This document shows positions 1-8,689 of a stretch of DNA of 64,000 bases, in pieces. Numbering within the stretch: position 1 is the first letter of the stretch; every line of letters starts with the position of its first letter. A model generated the notes under the pieces. That model did no database searches. It had not been told where the DNA came from and was given only the letters and a program-made list of their open reading frames with translations. The stretch lies in the NCBI GenBank assembly GCA_030424865.1, contig JAUHVR010000001.1:372001-436000 (forward strand), read 5' to 3'. Made by a program: the position numbers and the translations under genes. This DNA is from Alphaproteobacteria bacterium. Lineage in GTDB: Bacteria; Pseudomonadota; Alphaproteobacteria; Rhodobacterales; Rhodobacteraceae.

Positions 1-332
1 AGCTGTCCAAGGAACTGGCCAAACGGTCAACCGGGCGGACGCTTTATATCCTGGATGAGCCGACCACGGGTCTGCACTTTGAAGACGTGCGCAAGCTGTT
101 GGAAGTCCTGCATGAATTGGTCGAAGGCGGGAACACGGTGATCGTGATCGAACACAATCTGGACGTCATCAAGACCGCCGATTGGATCATCGACATCGGC
201 CCCGAAGGCGGTGACGGCGGGGGCGAGATCGTGGCCCATGGCACCCCCGAAGACGTGGCCAAGGAACCGCGCAGCCACACCGGGCGTTACCTGGCGCCGA
301 TGCTGACAAACGGCAAGGTTGCCGCTGAGTAG
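1..332 (+). CDS. uvrA: Excinuclease ABC subunit A, C-terminal end (partial)
   Basis: This is the last ~110 residues of UvrA, the DNA-damage recognition ATPase of nucleotide excision repair; the gene starts before the window and is read in the frame beginning at base 3. The Walker B stretch [10 protein letters not shown] is followed by the switch segment [16 protein letters not shown] and the C-terminal signature [20 protein letters not shown], all diagnostic for the second ABC domain of UvrA. Translation ends at TAG 330-332. The upstream zinc-finger and signature motifs lie outside the window. The sequence is intact as far as it can be seen. Confidence 0.97.
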   Translation, partial: LSKELAKRSTGRTLYILDEPTTGLHFEDVRKLLEVLHELVEGGNTVIVIEHNLDVIKTADWIIDIGPEGGDGGGEIVAHGTPEDVAKEPRSHTGRYLAPMLTNGKVAAE

Positions 333-360
333 GTCAAAAAAACGTGAGATGAGCTCTTGA

Positions 361-379
361 ATGTAAAAGGCGTTTACAT
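361..379. promoter_or_regulatory. Perfect inverted repeat, candidate operator
   Basis: Seven-base arms ATGTAAA and TTTACAT are separated by five bases (AGGCG). The dyad lies 46 bp upstream of the DUF2807 gene and 28 bp downstream of the uvrA stop. Its size and AT-rich arms suit a dimeric regulator binding site. No regulator can be assigned from sequence alone. It could instead be a weak hairpin in the uvrA 3' region, but it has no T-tract. Confidence 0.4.
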
Positions 380-424
380 ACGTCGTTTGCGTTCTTCAGT
401 CCTTTTTCGGAGCCTCGTCTTGTC

Positions 425-1129
425 ATGACCCCGTCCAACCTTGTTGTCGCTTCTGCCCTTTGCGCCTGTGCCGCGATGCCCGTGCACGCCGCCGAGAAAA
501 CCTTTGATCTGTCTGGATTTTCCGAAGTCTCGGTCTCTCGCGGGATCAATGTGACGATCGAAACCGGCCCCTTCGCGGTCGAGGCGGAAACCTCGCGTCG
601 GGGCCTCATGCGGCGGTTGGATGTCTCCGTGCGGGGCGACAAGCTGATCATCACACGGGACAACGGCTGGTCGTTCTTCATGATGGGCATGACAGATCGC
701 TATGACGTGACCGTCTCGATGCCGGAACTGGAAGCCCTTACTGCGAATTCCGGCTCAAGCGTCAAAGCGGATCTGGATAAACCGGTCGACGCGTTGGATA
801 TCGACGTGAGTTCCGGCGCACAGGTCGAACTGAGTTTTGCCAATGCGGGCAAACTGTCGGTCGAGGCGTCTTCGGGTTCCAACATCGAGCTGGCAGGCCT
901 GTGCGGCGACGCGCAGATCGATGCCTCCGGCGGGTCGGACGTCGATGCGGAAGACCTGACCTGCCAGACGGCTGACCTGAGCGCAAGCTCGGGCGCGGAT
1001 ATCGAGATTGCGGTGATTCAGTCGGTTTCGGGCCGTGTGTCCAGTGGTGGCGACATTGACGTCTTTGGCGCGCCAACGATCCTTCAGATGAAGGAATCCA
1101 GCGGTGGCGACATGAAGGTGTCTCAGTAA
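425..1129 (+). CDS. Exported DUF2807 (GIN-domain) protein
   Basis: A 234-residue protein with an N-terminal signal peptide (about residues 1-22, cleavage near VHA-AEK). The rest matches the head-domain pattern of the DUF2807/GIN family: repeated short beta-strands with GSS, SSG and SGG turns (for example SSGAQVELS, SSGSNIELA, SGGSDVDAE, SSGADIEIA), as expected for a beta-helix. The family is periplasmic or surface exposed and sometimes called a putative auto-transporter adhesin head; no enzymatic role is known. The gene stands alone between uvrA and a convergent fur. A CGGAG sequence upstream of the ATG can serve as ribosome binding site. Family is fairly sure, function unknown. Confidence 0.8.
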   Translation: MTPSNLVVASALCACAAMPVHAAEKTFDLSGFSEVSVSRGINVTIETGPFAVEAETSRRGLMRRLDVSVRGDKLIITRDNGWSFFMMGMTDRYDVTVSMPELEALTANSGSSVKADLDKPVDALDIDVSSGAQVELSFANAGKLSVEASSGSNIELAGLCGDAQIDASGGSDVDAEDLTCQTADLSASSGADIEIAVIQSVSGRVSSGGDIDVFGAPTILQMKESSGGDMKVSQ

Positions 1130-1139
1130 CGTCCTGATA

Positions 1140-1553
1140 TCACGACCGTTTCAGGGGAACGCCAAACAGCTCCATCCGGTGACCTTTAAGCTGGTAGCCC
1201 AGCTTTTTGGCGATCTTTTCCTGCAGCGCCTCGATCTCGGGGTCGACAAATTCGATGACCTCGCCCGAGTTCATGTCGATCAGGTGATCATGGTGTTCGC
1301 GCTCGGCGTCTTCGTAGCGCGCGCGCCCGTCGCCGAATTCCAGCCGTTCGATGATCCCGGCCTCTTCGAACAGCTTCACGGTCCGATAGACCGTCGCGAT
1401 CGAGATGCCGGCATCCACCTTGGCGGCGCGCGCATGAAGTTCCTCGACATCGGGATGGTCCTTTGACGCCTCAAGCACCTTGGCAATGGTCCGCCTCTGG
1501 CCGGTCATCCGCAGGCCCTTGGCTTCGCAACGTTCGGTGATCGAGTCAGTCAT
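1140..1553 (-). CDS. fur: Fur/Mur-family metal-responsive transcriptional regulator
   Basis: A 137-residue repressor of the Fur superfamily. The N-terminal winged helix includes GLRMTGQRRTIAKVLE and the recognition helix region ISIATVYRTVKLFEEAGI. The C-terminal dimerisation domain has the metal-binding run EHHDHLID and ends with a Glu/His-containing helix. The structural CxxC zinc pairs of E. coli Fur are absent, which is usual for alphaproteobacterial Fur/Mur proteins; these often sense manganese, so Mur is equally possible. The ATG at 1553 is chosen because AGGGAA lies upstream; an in-frame extension to 1607 lacks family similarity. It is convergent with the DUF2807 gene, with a 10-bp gap. 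Confidence 0.9.
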   Translation of the reverse strand: MTDSITERCEAKGLRMTGQRRTIAKVLEASKDHPDVEELHARAAKVDAGISIATVYRTVKLFEEAGIIERLEFGDGRARYEDAEREHHDHLIDMNSGEVIEFVDPEIEALQEKIAKKLGYQLKGHRMELFGVPLKRS

Positions 1554-1643
1554 CAGTGGTTCCCTGTCAGCGTCCCTGCTTTTGGCAAATGCGACCGCGC
1601 GCGCCAACCCCCGCCGCGCGATTTTAGCGCGACGGTGACGTGT

Positions 1644-2891
1644 TTACACAAGGTCGGGTTCGCGCCCCACGCGGTTGGCCAGCCGTGCGACCGTCAGGCC
1701 CTGAACAATGATCGAGAAGACGACGACGACATAAGTGGCGGTCAGGATCAGCGGCTTCCATTCGCTGTCAGGCAGGCTGAGCGCCAGTGCAACCGAAATT
1801 CCGCCTTTCAGACCGCCCCAGGTCATGATCGGGATCACGCCGCGCGAAAACTCGCGGAACGGTGACAGCAGCAATACGGGCACCGCCACGGCCGCCAGGC
1901 GCGCAATCAGCGCCAGCCCAATCGACAGCACGCCGGTCAGCAGGAACGAAGTGTCAAAGGCGATGGCAAAGACTTCGAACCCGATCATCAGGAACAGCAC
2001 CGCGTTCAGCACTTCGTCGATCAGCTTCCAGAAGGCGTCAACGTACTTGCGGGTCTCTTCGCTCATGCCGTGTTTTGTGCCGATATCGCCGATCAAGAGC
2101 CCCGCGCAGACTGCCATGATCGGGGCCGAGACATGCAGGGCGACGGCCAGTTCGTATCCGCCAAAGGCCAGACCCAAAGTCAGCAGCACTTCCAGTGAGT
2201 AGTCATCGATCCGGCGCATCAGCCGGAAGGTCAGCCAGCCCAGCACGATCCCCAGGATCGCGCCGCCAAAGGCCTCTTGCACAAACAGAAGGGCGGCGTC
2301 GGCAAAGCCGCTGCCGTGATGGTCATCGCCGGGAAAGGCGAGGCCGACCAGAACCAGAAAGACAACATAGCCGACGCCGTCGTTGAACAGCGATTCCCCG
2401 GCGATCTTGGTTTCCAGCGATTTGCGCAGGTTCGCTTCGCGCAGCACTCCCAGAACTGCAACAGGGTCGGTGGGCGAGATCAGTGCGCCAAAGACCAGGG
2501 CCACAAGCAAGGGCATGCCCGTCATCCAACTGAACCCGGTTCCGACAATGGCCGTCGACAGGGCGACGCCGATCGTGGCCATCAGGAAAACCACCCGCCA
2601 TTGCGCCTTGAGATCGCTCAACTTCACGTGCAGGGCCCCCGCGAACAGAAGCAGGCCCAACATGCCTTCCAGCAGGGCATCGTCGAATTCGACGCCTGTC
2701 ACCACCTCGCGGACGGCCGCCGCCATGCCAAGGGCCGGCAACATCAGGTCCAATGCCAGAACCGCGAAAGAGGCCACCAGCGCCACGACCAGGATGCCGA
2801 TGGCCGAGGGCAGTCTGAGGAACAGGTAATTGATGGCGCCGAAAACGCCCGCGAGCGCGATAAGAAGCGAGGCGATCTGAAGGATGTTCAT
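1644..2891 (-). CDS. CPA1-type Na+(K+)/H+ antiporter
   Basis: A 415-residue polytopic membrane protein with about twelve hydrophobic helices. It carries the CPA1/NhaP hallmarks: ISPTDPVAVLGVL in the ion-binding unwound helix and GESLFNDGVGYVVF with the conserved Asn-Asp pair. The C-terminal TWGGLKGGISVALALSLP is also typical. The protein ends soon after the last helix, so there is no large cytoplasmic regulatory tail. It should exchange sodium or potassium for protons across the inner membrane for pH and salt homeostasis, which fits a marine organism. The gene is alone on this strand; 192 bp without a gene separate it from the divergent methyltransferase. Confidence 0.93.
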   Translation of the reverse strand: MNILQIASLLIALAGVFGAINYLFLRLPSAIGILVVALVASFAVLALDLMLPALGMAAAVREVVTGVEFDDALLEGMLGLLLFAGALHVKLSDLKAQWRVVFLMATIGVALSTAIVGTGFSWMTGMPLLVALVFGALISPTDPVAVLGVLREANLRKSLETKIAGESLFNDGVGYVVFLVLVGLAFPGDDHHGSGFADAALLFVQEAFGGAILGIVLGWLTFRLMRRIDDYSLEVLLTLGLAFGGYELAVALHVSAPIMAVCAGLLIGDIGTKHGMSEETRKYVDAFWKLIDEVLNAVLFLMIGFEVFAIAFDTSFLLTGVLSIGLALIARLAAVAVPVLLLSPFREFSRGVIPIMTWGGLKGGISVALALSLPDSEWKPLILTATYVVVVFSIIVQGLTVARLANRVGREPDLV

Positions 2892-3083
2892 GGTAAAAAC
2901 CTGATCTTGGGGTCAAAACTTGGTTGGTGTCGGGGGTACCACAGGGGCGACGCCACGTTCCACCGCCAATCCCATGCCCTGCGTTTCTGCATGAATGACA
3001 TGCGAGGCTTGGGAATTTCGCGGCACATCGCTTCCGGCTACTGTTGGCGCAAGTCAGCACACCCGAGCGACAAGAGGAGCATC

Positions 3084-3704
3084 ATGGCCAACGCCGTTTT
3101 CTGGGACCGCATCGCGCGAAAATATGCCAGTGATCCGATAAAGGATCCCGACAGCTATGAATACACGCTTGCGCGCTCATTGAGCTATCTCAAAAGCACC
3201 GACCGCGTTCTCGAGCTTGGCTGCGGCACCGGGTCAACCGCGCTGCGCGTTGCCCCATCTGTGGGCGAGGTTGTCGCCAGTGACTTTTCGGGGGGCATGA
3301 TCGAGATCGCCAATGAAAAGCTGGCCGCCAAGGGACATCAGAACCTGCGGTTCGTGCAGGCGCCTGCGATGGACGCCGGGCAAGAGGACGGCCCCTTTGA
3401 CGCGGTCATGGCCTTTAACCTGATCCACCTCTTGCCGCGCCCCAAAGACCATATCGCAGCCATGGCCGCGCGTTTGAAACCGGGCGGTTTCCTGATCACC
3501 AAGACCCCCTGCCTGTCCAAGCGCGCCTGGCTGTTCGGACCGATGATTGCCGTGATGCGCCTGTTCGGCAAGGCGCCGGGCGATCTGCAGTTCATCAGCT
3601 TTGGCCAATATGACGACTGGATCCGCGAGGCAGGGCTCGAGATTCTGGAAACCGATGTCCGGCCAGAGCCGTTCAGCCGCTACGTCGTCGCCCGAAAACC
3701 CTAG
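3084..3704 (+). CDS. Class I SAM-dependent methyltransferase
   Basis: A 206-residue protein of the Rossmann-fold methyltransferase type. Motif I is VLELGCGTGSTALRVA (about residues 39-54), the acidic residue after strand 2 is in VVASDFSGGMIEIA, and motif IV-like FDAVMAFNLIHLL precedes LKPGGFLITKTPCL. The substrate cannot be told. The start at 3084 is preceded by AAGAGGAGC at ideal spacing; the open frame extends far upstream, but only as the antisense of the antiporter gene. A convergent selO follows after 16 bp. Confidence 0.9.
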   Translation: MANAVFWDRIARKYASDPIKDPDSYEYTLARSLSYLKSTDRVLELGCGTGSTALRVAPSVGEVVASDFSGGMIEIANEKLAAKGHQNLRFVQAPAMDAGQEDGPFDAVMAFNLIHLLPRPKDHIAAMAARLKPGGFLITKTPCLSKRAWLFGPMIAVMRLFGKAPGDLQFISFGQYDDWIREAGLEILETDVRPEPFSRYVVARKP

Positions 3705-3720
3705 GTATCCGGTCCCGGCG

Positions 3721-5139
3721 TCAGGTTCCGCAGAAAGTCGCCTGCACCACCTCGTCCGGTTGCGGGGGATGGGTCAGTTCAACCGCGTCGGGCTGCGTCT
3801 CAAAGGGGCGCGACAGGACGTGGTGAAGGTGGTGGAAATACGAATCGTCACCGTCGACCGCGGCGGCAATCATCTGCTCGATCCGGTGATTGCGCGGAAT
3901 GAAAGCCGGGTTTGCCGCCGCCATGACCGTTTCGGGACTGGCCTCATCGCTCACACGCGCGGTCCAGGTGGCTTCCCATGCATCGAAAGCGGTCGGGTCG
4001 GTGAACTGGTCCCGCGCGCCGCCGTCCAGCAGGGCGCGGAAGGTGTTGGTGAAATCCGCCTGATTGCCCGCCATGCGCGTCAGCAGGTCCATGATCAGCG
4101 TCGCATCCTCGGCCTGCGGATCGGCCAGCCCGATCTTGGCCCCGAACCGCCGCAACCAGGCGGCGCGGATCAGGTCGGGCATGCCATGCACCAGCTGGGT
4201 GAATTCCTCGATGGTTTGCTCGGTGTCCTCGCAAAGCGGCACCAAAGCCGTGGCCAGCTGCGCCATGTTCCAGACAATCACATCCGCCTGCGCGCCATAG
4301 GCGTAGCGCCCGTGACGGTCGATGGAACTGAAGACGGTCTCGGGGTGATAGGTGTCCATAAAGGCGCAGGGGCCATAGTCGATGGTTTCTCCCGAGATAG
4401 CGCAGTTGTCGGTGTTCATCACGCCGTGGATGAAGCCCAGGCTCATCCATTGTGCGACCAGGTTGGCCTGCGCCTCGATCACCTTGCGCAGCAGATCGCC
4501 GGGGGTCTGCGCGTCCGGGTAATGGCGCGCGACCGTGTAGTCGAACAGCTGGCGCAAGGCGTCGACGTCCCGTCGGGCCGAAAAGACCTGAAAGGTGCCA
4601 ACGCGCAGGTGGCTTGCGGCGACACGGGTCAGCACCGCGCCGGGCAGGGCGGTTTCGCGGTAGACCGGTTCTCCGGTCCGCACAGCGGCCAAGGCGCGGG
4701 TTGAGGGCACACCGAGGGCGGCCATAGCCTCGCTGACGATATATTCGCGCAGCACCGGCCCCAGCCAGGCGCGCCCGTCGCCGGATCGGCTAAAGGGCGT
4801 CCGGCCCGACCCTTTGAGCTGAATGTCGCGCCGCACGCCGTCCTTGCCGACGGTTTCGCCAAGCAAAATCGCGCGACCATCCCCAAGTTGAGGATTGTAC
4901 TGACCAAACTGGTGGCCCGAATAGAGCTGCGCCAACGGCTCGGCCCCGTCGGGCACGGCATTGCCCGCAAAGATCTGCGCCAGCTCGGCCTCATCTCCGC
5001 CGGTAAGTCCCAGTTGATCCGCCAGCGGCTGATTGAAGGCAATCAGCGAGGGCGCCTCGACCGGGGTCGGGTTCAAACGGGCGTGAAAGCCCGCGGGAAG
5101 GGCAGCAAAACTGTTGTCAAAGGGGATGTGCAAGGTCAT
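3721..5139 (-). CDS. selO: Protein adenylyltransferase SelO (YdiU/UPF0061)
   Basis: A 472-residue pseudokinase-fold enzyme of the SelO family, which transfers AMP from ATP to Ser, Thr or Tyr residues of target proteins, with an inverted ATP orientation and a role in redox stress. Visible signatures are [58 protein letters not shown] and [11 protein letters not shown]. The protein ends FCGT, keeping a cysteine where eukaryotic SelO has selenocysteine. The ATG at 5139 is preferred because family similarity starts there; an in-frame start at 5169 would add ten residues. It is the third gene of a leftward group after the nucleoside hydrolase and the GNAT gene. Confidence 0.95.
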   Translation of the reverse strand: MTLHIPFDNSFAALPAGFHARLNPTPVEAPSLIAFNQPLADQLGLTGGDEAELAQIFAGNAVPDGAEPLAQLYSGHQFGQYNPQLGDGRAILLGETVGKDGVRRDIQLKGSGRTPFSRSGDGRAWLGPVLREYIVSEAMAALGVPSTRALAAVRTGEPVYRETALPGAVLTRVAASHLRVGTFQVFSARRDVDALRQLFDYTVARHYPDAQTPGDLLRKVIEAQANLVAQWMSLGFIHGVMNTDNCAISGETIDYGPCAFMDTYHPETVFSSIDRHGRYAYGAQADVIVWNMAQLATALVPLCEDTEQTIEEFTQLVHGMPDLIRAAWLRRFGAKIGLADPQAEDATLIMDLLTRMAGNQADFTNTFRALLDGGARDQFTDPTAFDAWEATWTARVSDEASPETVMAAANPAFIPRNHRIEQMIAAAVDGDDSYFHHLHHVLSRPFETQPDAVELTHPPQPDEVVQATFCGT

Positions 5140-5178
5140 GCCGCAGATATAGGCGCGCGGGACCCGCACGACCAGCCC

Positions 5179-5628
5179 TCAGAACATGCGTGTCATCAAC
5201 AGGTATTGATCGCGCGACCGGAAATGGGCGCGTTCATACAGCCGCTTTGCGCGGGCGTTGTCCTTGTTCACCTCAAGGTGCAGCGCGGTCATGCCCGCCT
5301 CTTTCAGGGCCTTGGCCAACCGGGCCAGCACGTCCGAGGCGATGCCTCGTCCACGCACGGCGGGCCGGACATAGATTTCATCGACAAAGCCATCCAGACC
5401 GCCGAATTCCAATGACCAGCCAAAGCAGATGGTGACATAGCCGATCGGCGCCCGCTCCGGGCCGATCAGATAGACCACGCCGTGGGGCGAGCCTTCCAGC
5501 AGCGGTTCCAGCCCGCGCAGGCGATGGGCGTCGTCAAGCGTCAGCCCCTCTTCAGCCTGCATCGCGGCGACCATTGGCAGAAGCTTGTCCAGATGCTGAG
5601 GACGCGCAATATGAAGCGCTGTGCTCAC
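5179..5628 (-). CDS. GNAT-family N-acetyltransferase
   Basis: A 149-residue GNAT acyltransferase. The acetyl-CoA pyrophosphate loop is VRPAVRGRGIASDVLARL, followed by LHLEVNKDNARAKRLYERAHF, the usual beta5-alpha4 segment. The start codon is GTG at 5628, and its GTGA overlaps the stop of the nucleoside hydrolase, so the two are translationally coupled. Substrate unknown. The C-terminal sequence (RDQYLLMTRMF) resembles members acting on small molecules or peptides, but nothing specific can be claimed. Confidence 0.87.
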   Translation of the reverse strand: MSTALHIARPQHLDKLLPMVAAMQAEEGLTLDDAHRLRGLEPLLEGSPHGVVYLIGPERAPIGYVTICFGWSLEFGGLDGFVDEIYVRPAVRGRGIASDVLARLAKALKEAGMTALHLEVNKDNARAKRLYERAHFRSRDQYLLMTRMF

Positions 5629-6566
5629 AACCGGGCCAATCGTTCTGTCAGCAGTGCAAAGAAGCCGTCAGCGTCGATGTCGCCCATGAAGGTCGCGTTG
5701 GGCGCGCGGTCTGTGACGCCCCACCAATCGGCGACGGTCATGCCAAGCGTCAGCTCTGACGCGGTCTCGATCTCGACGTTGATGTGGCGGCCGGTGAAGA
5801 GGTCCGGGTTGATCAGATAGGCCGTCACGCAGGGATCATGCAGCGGCGCGCCGTTTGAACCGTATTTCTCTTTGTCGAAACGTTCAAAGAAATCGGTCAT
5901 CTCGGCCACGGCCACACCGGCGGCAGTGCCAAGCGCGCGGAAGGCGTCGTTGCGGGGTTTGGTGACCAGCGCCTTGTGCGTGACATCCAGCGGCATCACC
6001 GTGATCCGAATGCCGGATTTAAACACGATATCAGCGGCTTCCGGGTCGACGTAAATGTTGAACTCCGCCGTCGGAGTGATGTTGCCGACCTCGAAATAGG
6101 CACCGCCCATCAGAACGATTTCCTGAATGCGGTCGACAATGTCGGGGGCCTTTTGCAAGGCCGTGGCGACATTGGTCAGCGGCCCCAGCGGGCACAGCGT
6201 GACCGTCCCGGCGGGTTCTGCGCGCAGCGTTTCAATGATGAAATCCACCGCATGGCCGTCCTGCAGGGCCATCTGTGGATCCGGCAGATCCGGCCCATCC
6301 AGCCCGGTCTTGCCATGCACATGTTCTGCCGTCACCAGGGGGCGCGACAGCGGCGCGTCGCAGCCCGCAAAGACCTTGACCTCTGGCTTGCCCGCCAGTT
6401 CACAGACGATCCGCGCGTTCTTGGACGTCAAGGGCAGCGGAACGTTCCCCGCGACAGCGGTGATGCCCAACACCTCGATCTCTTCGGGTGAGGCGAGCGC
6501 CAGCAGGATCGCAACCGCGTCATCCTGGCCAGGATCGGTGTCGATGATGATCTTTCTGGGGGACAT
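5625..6566 (-). CDS. Nucleoside hydrolase (inosine-uridine preferring family)
   Basis: A 313-residue N-ribohydrolase that cleaves the glycosidic bond of ribonucleosides for base salvage. The calcium-binding signature IIIDTDPGQDDAVAI is at the N-terminus, with further conserved sites in VLMGGAYFEVGNITPTAEFN and the late Asp in GAPLHDPCVTAY. The ATG at 6566 is chosen because GGAGG sits five bases before it; the alternative ATG at 6578 would overlap that ribosome binding site. First gene of the leftward group with the GNAT protein and SelO. Cytosolic, with no signal peptide. Confidence 0.93.
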   Translation of the reverse strand: MSPRKIIIDTDPGQDDAVAILLALASPEEIEVLGITAVAGNVPLPLTSKNARIVCELAGKPEVKVFAGCDAPLSRPLVTAEHVHGKTGLDGPDLPDPQMALQDGHAVDFIIETLRAEPAGTVTLCPLGPLTNVATALQKAPDIVDRIQEIVLMGGAYFEVGNITPTAEFNIYVDPEAADIVFKSGIRITVMPLDVTHKALVTKPRNDAFRALGTAAGVAVAEMTDFFERFDKEKYGSNGAPLHDPCVTAYLINPDLFTGRHINVEIETASELTLGMTVADWWGVTDRAPNATFMGDIDADGFFALLTERLARL

Positions 6567-6639
6567 GGGGGCCTCCATTTCCGGACGTCAAAGGCAAGTC
6601 CTGACAGAGCCTGCGCCGCCCCGCAAGCGGAATTGCGGT

Positions 6640-7452
6640 TCAGTCGGCGGATGACTTCTCGTCAGCCTTCACAGCATCCCAAAGCGCATCCATTTCCGCC
6701 AGATCGCTGTCCTCGGGGCGGCGGCCATCGGCGGCAAGCCGCGCTTCGATGCCTTCGAACCGGCGGGTGAATTTGGCGTTGGCGGCGCGCAGGGCCTCTT
6801 CGGGGTCAATGCCCATGTGGCGCGCCAGATTGGCGGCGACAAACAGGAAATCCCCAAATTCTTCAAACTGTTCCGCGGCGGTCTTCGCGTCCCGGATCTC
6901 ACCGGCCTCTTCGACCAGCTTGTCCAGAACATGGTCCGAGTTCGGCCAGTCAAACCCCACGCGCGCCGCGCGTTTCTGCAGCTTGACGGCGCGGGTCATG
7001 GCGGGCAACCCCAGCGCCACACCGTCCAGCGTGCCTTTCTGCGCCTTTGAGGCGCGCTCGGCGGCCTTGACCGTCTCCCAATCCTGCACTTGTTGGTCCG
7101 CGCTCTTGTCCCGGCTTTCGTCGCCAAAGACATGCGGATGCCGTGCCACCATCTTGTCGCTGATCGCATTCGCCACGTCGTCAAAGCTGAAAAGCCCGGC
7201 CTCTTCAGACATTTGCGTGTGATAGACGGTCTGCAGCAGCAGATCGCCCAGTTCCCCTTTCAGTTCGTCCCAGGCCTCGCGTTCGATGGCATCAGCGACC
7301 TCATAGGCCTCTTCGATGGTGTAGGGCGCGATCGAGGCGAAATCCTGTTCGATGTCCCAGGGGCAGCCCGTTTCGGGGTCACGCAGCCGGCGCATGATCT
7401 CAAGCAATCGGGGCATTCCGCCTTTTTGATCAAAAATTAGCTCGTCCGACAT
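6640..7452 (-). CDS. mazG: Nucleoside triphosphate pyrophosphohydrolase MazG
   Basis: A 270-residue enzyme with two MazG domains that hydrolyses (d)NTPs to monophosphate and pyrophosphate, cleaning nucleotide pools. Domain 1 has CPWDIEQDF, the metal-binding EEAYEVADAIE and ELKGELGDLLLQ; domain 2 has KLVEEAGEIRD and EQFEEFGDFLFVAANLAR. Length matches E. coli MazG. The gene is divergent from the M20 amidohydrolase operon with a 63-bp gap, which must hold both promoters. Confidence 0.96.
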   Translation of the reverse strand: MSDELIFDQKGGMPRLLEIMRRLRDPETGCPWDIEQDFASIAPYTIEEAYEVADAIEREAWDELKGELGDLLLQTVYHTQMSEEAGLFSFDDVANAISDKMVARHPHVFGDESRDKSADQQVQDWETVKAAERASKAQKGTLDGVALGLPAMTRAVKLQKRAARVGFDWPNSDHVLDKLVEEAGEIRDAKTAAEQFEEFGDFLFVAANLARHMGIDPEEALRAANAKFTRRFEGIEARLAADGRRPEDSDLAEMDALWDAVKADEKSSAD

Positions 7453-7515
7453 TGCCTGTCCCGTCTTGCTGGTGTCAGATTAGGGATGCGCCATCCCGCG
7501 CAAGGAGTCCAGCAC

Positions 7516-8679
7516 ATGCCCGTTGTCAATCGCATCGCCGAATTTGCCGAAGACATGACCGCCTGGCGGCGACACCTGCACGCGCATCCCGAACTGGCGC
7601 TCGACTGCTACGAGACGGCTGCCTTTGTGGTCGAACGCCTGCGCGAGATGGGGGTGAACGAGATCCACGAAGGGATTGCGCGGACCGGCGTTGTGGCCCT
7701 GATCCGGGGGCAGGGCGACGGGCCGACAACCGGCCTGCGCGCCGATATGGACGCGCTGCCGATGCAAGAGGCCACGGGACTTGACCATGCGTCGACTGTG
7801 CCGGGGCGAATGCATGCCTGTGGGCATGACGGGCACACCACGATGCTGCTGGGCGCGGCGCGCTACCTGGCCGAGACGCGGAACTTTGCGGGGACCGTGG
7901 CGCTGATCTTTCAACCGGCCGAAGAGGCCATCGGCGGCGGGCGCATCATGGTCGAAGAGGGCATGATGGAGCGTTTTGGCATCGACGAGGTCTATGCCCT
8001 GCACACCGATCCCTTTGCCACGCTTGGTGAATTCCGAACCCGCCCCGGCCCGTTGATGGCGGCTGTGGACGAGTGGCGGATCACGATCACGGGGGTTGGC
8101 GGTCACGCGGCCTATCCCAGCACCTGCCGCGATCCGATGATGGCGGCGCTGGGGATTGGGCAGGCCCTGCAGACCATCGTGGCGCGGTCGTCCGATCCGC
8201 TGGATCCGCTGGTTGTCTCGATCACCCAGATCCACGGCGGCAGCGCGATGAACGTCATCCCCGAGACGGTGACACTGGCGGGTACCGTGCGCAGCTTTTC
8301 CCCCACCAACCGCGATCTGGCCGAGGCCCGGATCACCGAAATCGTTGCGGGGCAGGCGGCCTCTTACGGGGTGACGGCCAAGGTCGACTACCAGCGGAAT
8401 TATCCGCCCACGGTGAACCACGCCGACCAGACCACCAAGGCCGCGGACATTGCGGCTGAAATCGTCGGAGCGGACCGGGTCGACCGCGACTATCCGCCCG
8501 AGATGGGGGCCGAGGATTTCTCGTACATGCTGGAAGAGCGGCCCGGGGCCTTCCTGTTCCTGGGGCAGGGCATCGGCCCGTCGGTCCATCACCCCGAGTT
8601 TGATTTCAACGACGAGGCCGCCCCCATCGGCGCCTCTTTCTTTGCGCGGCTGATCGAACGGCTGCAGCCTGTGTCCTGA
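7516..8679 (+). CDS. M20 aminoacylase-family amidohydrolase (copy 1)
   Basis: A 387-residue M20D zinc amidohydrolase (hippurate hydrolase/N-acyl-amino-acid hydrolase group). Metal-binding motifs are HACGHDGHTTMLLGAA (about residue 95) and FQPAEEAIGGG, with a lid domain ITGVGGHAAYPSTCRDPMMA and a final metal-binding His in VHHPEFDF. It should hydrolyse an N-acyl amino acid or similar amide in the cytosol. The start at 7516 has AAGGAG eight bases upstream; the in-frame extension to 7486 is less likely. It is followed after 10 bp by a paralogue and then by an agmatinase-like gene, forming a three-gene operon. Confidence 0.93.
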   Translation: MPVVNRIAEFAEDMTAWRRHLHAHPELALDCYETAAFVVERLREMGVNEIHEGIARTGVVALIRGQGDGPTTGLRADMDALPMQEATGLDHASTVPGRMHACGHDGHTTMLLGAARYLAETRNFAGTVALIFQPAEEAIGGGRIMVEEGMMERFGIDEVYALHTDPFATLGEFRTRPGPLMAAVDEWRITITGVGGHAAYPSTCRDPMMAALGIGQALQTIVARSSDPLDPLVVSITQIHGGSAMNVIPETVTLAGTVRSFSPTNRDLAEARITEIVAGQAASYGVTAKVDYQRNYPPTVNHADQTTKAADIAAEIVGADRVDRDYPPEMGAEDFSYMLEERPGAFLFLGQGIGPSVHHPEFDFNDEAAPIGASFFARLIERLQPVS

Positions 8680-8689
8680 AGGATATCCT

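Noticed and set aside
2277-3083. In-frame extension upstream of the methyltransferase
   Set aside because: It is antisense to the antiporter gene and His/Gln/Arg-rich; the good ribosome binding site is at 3084.
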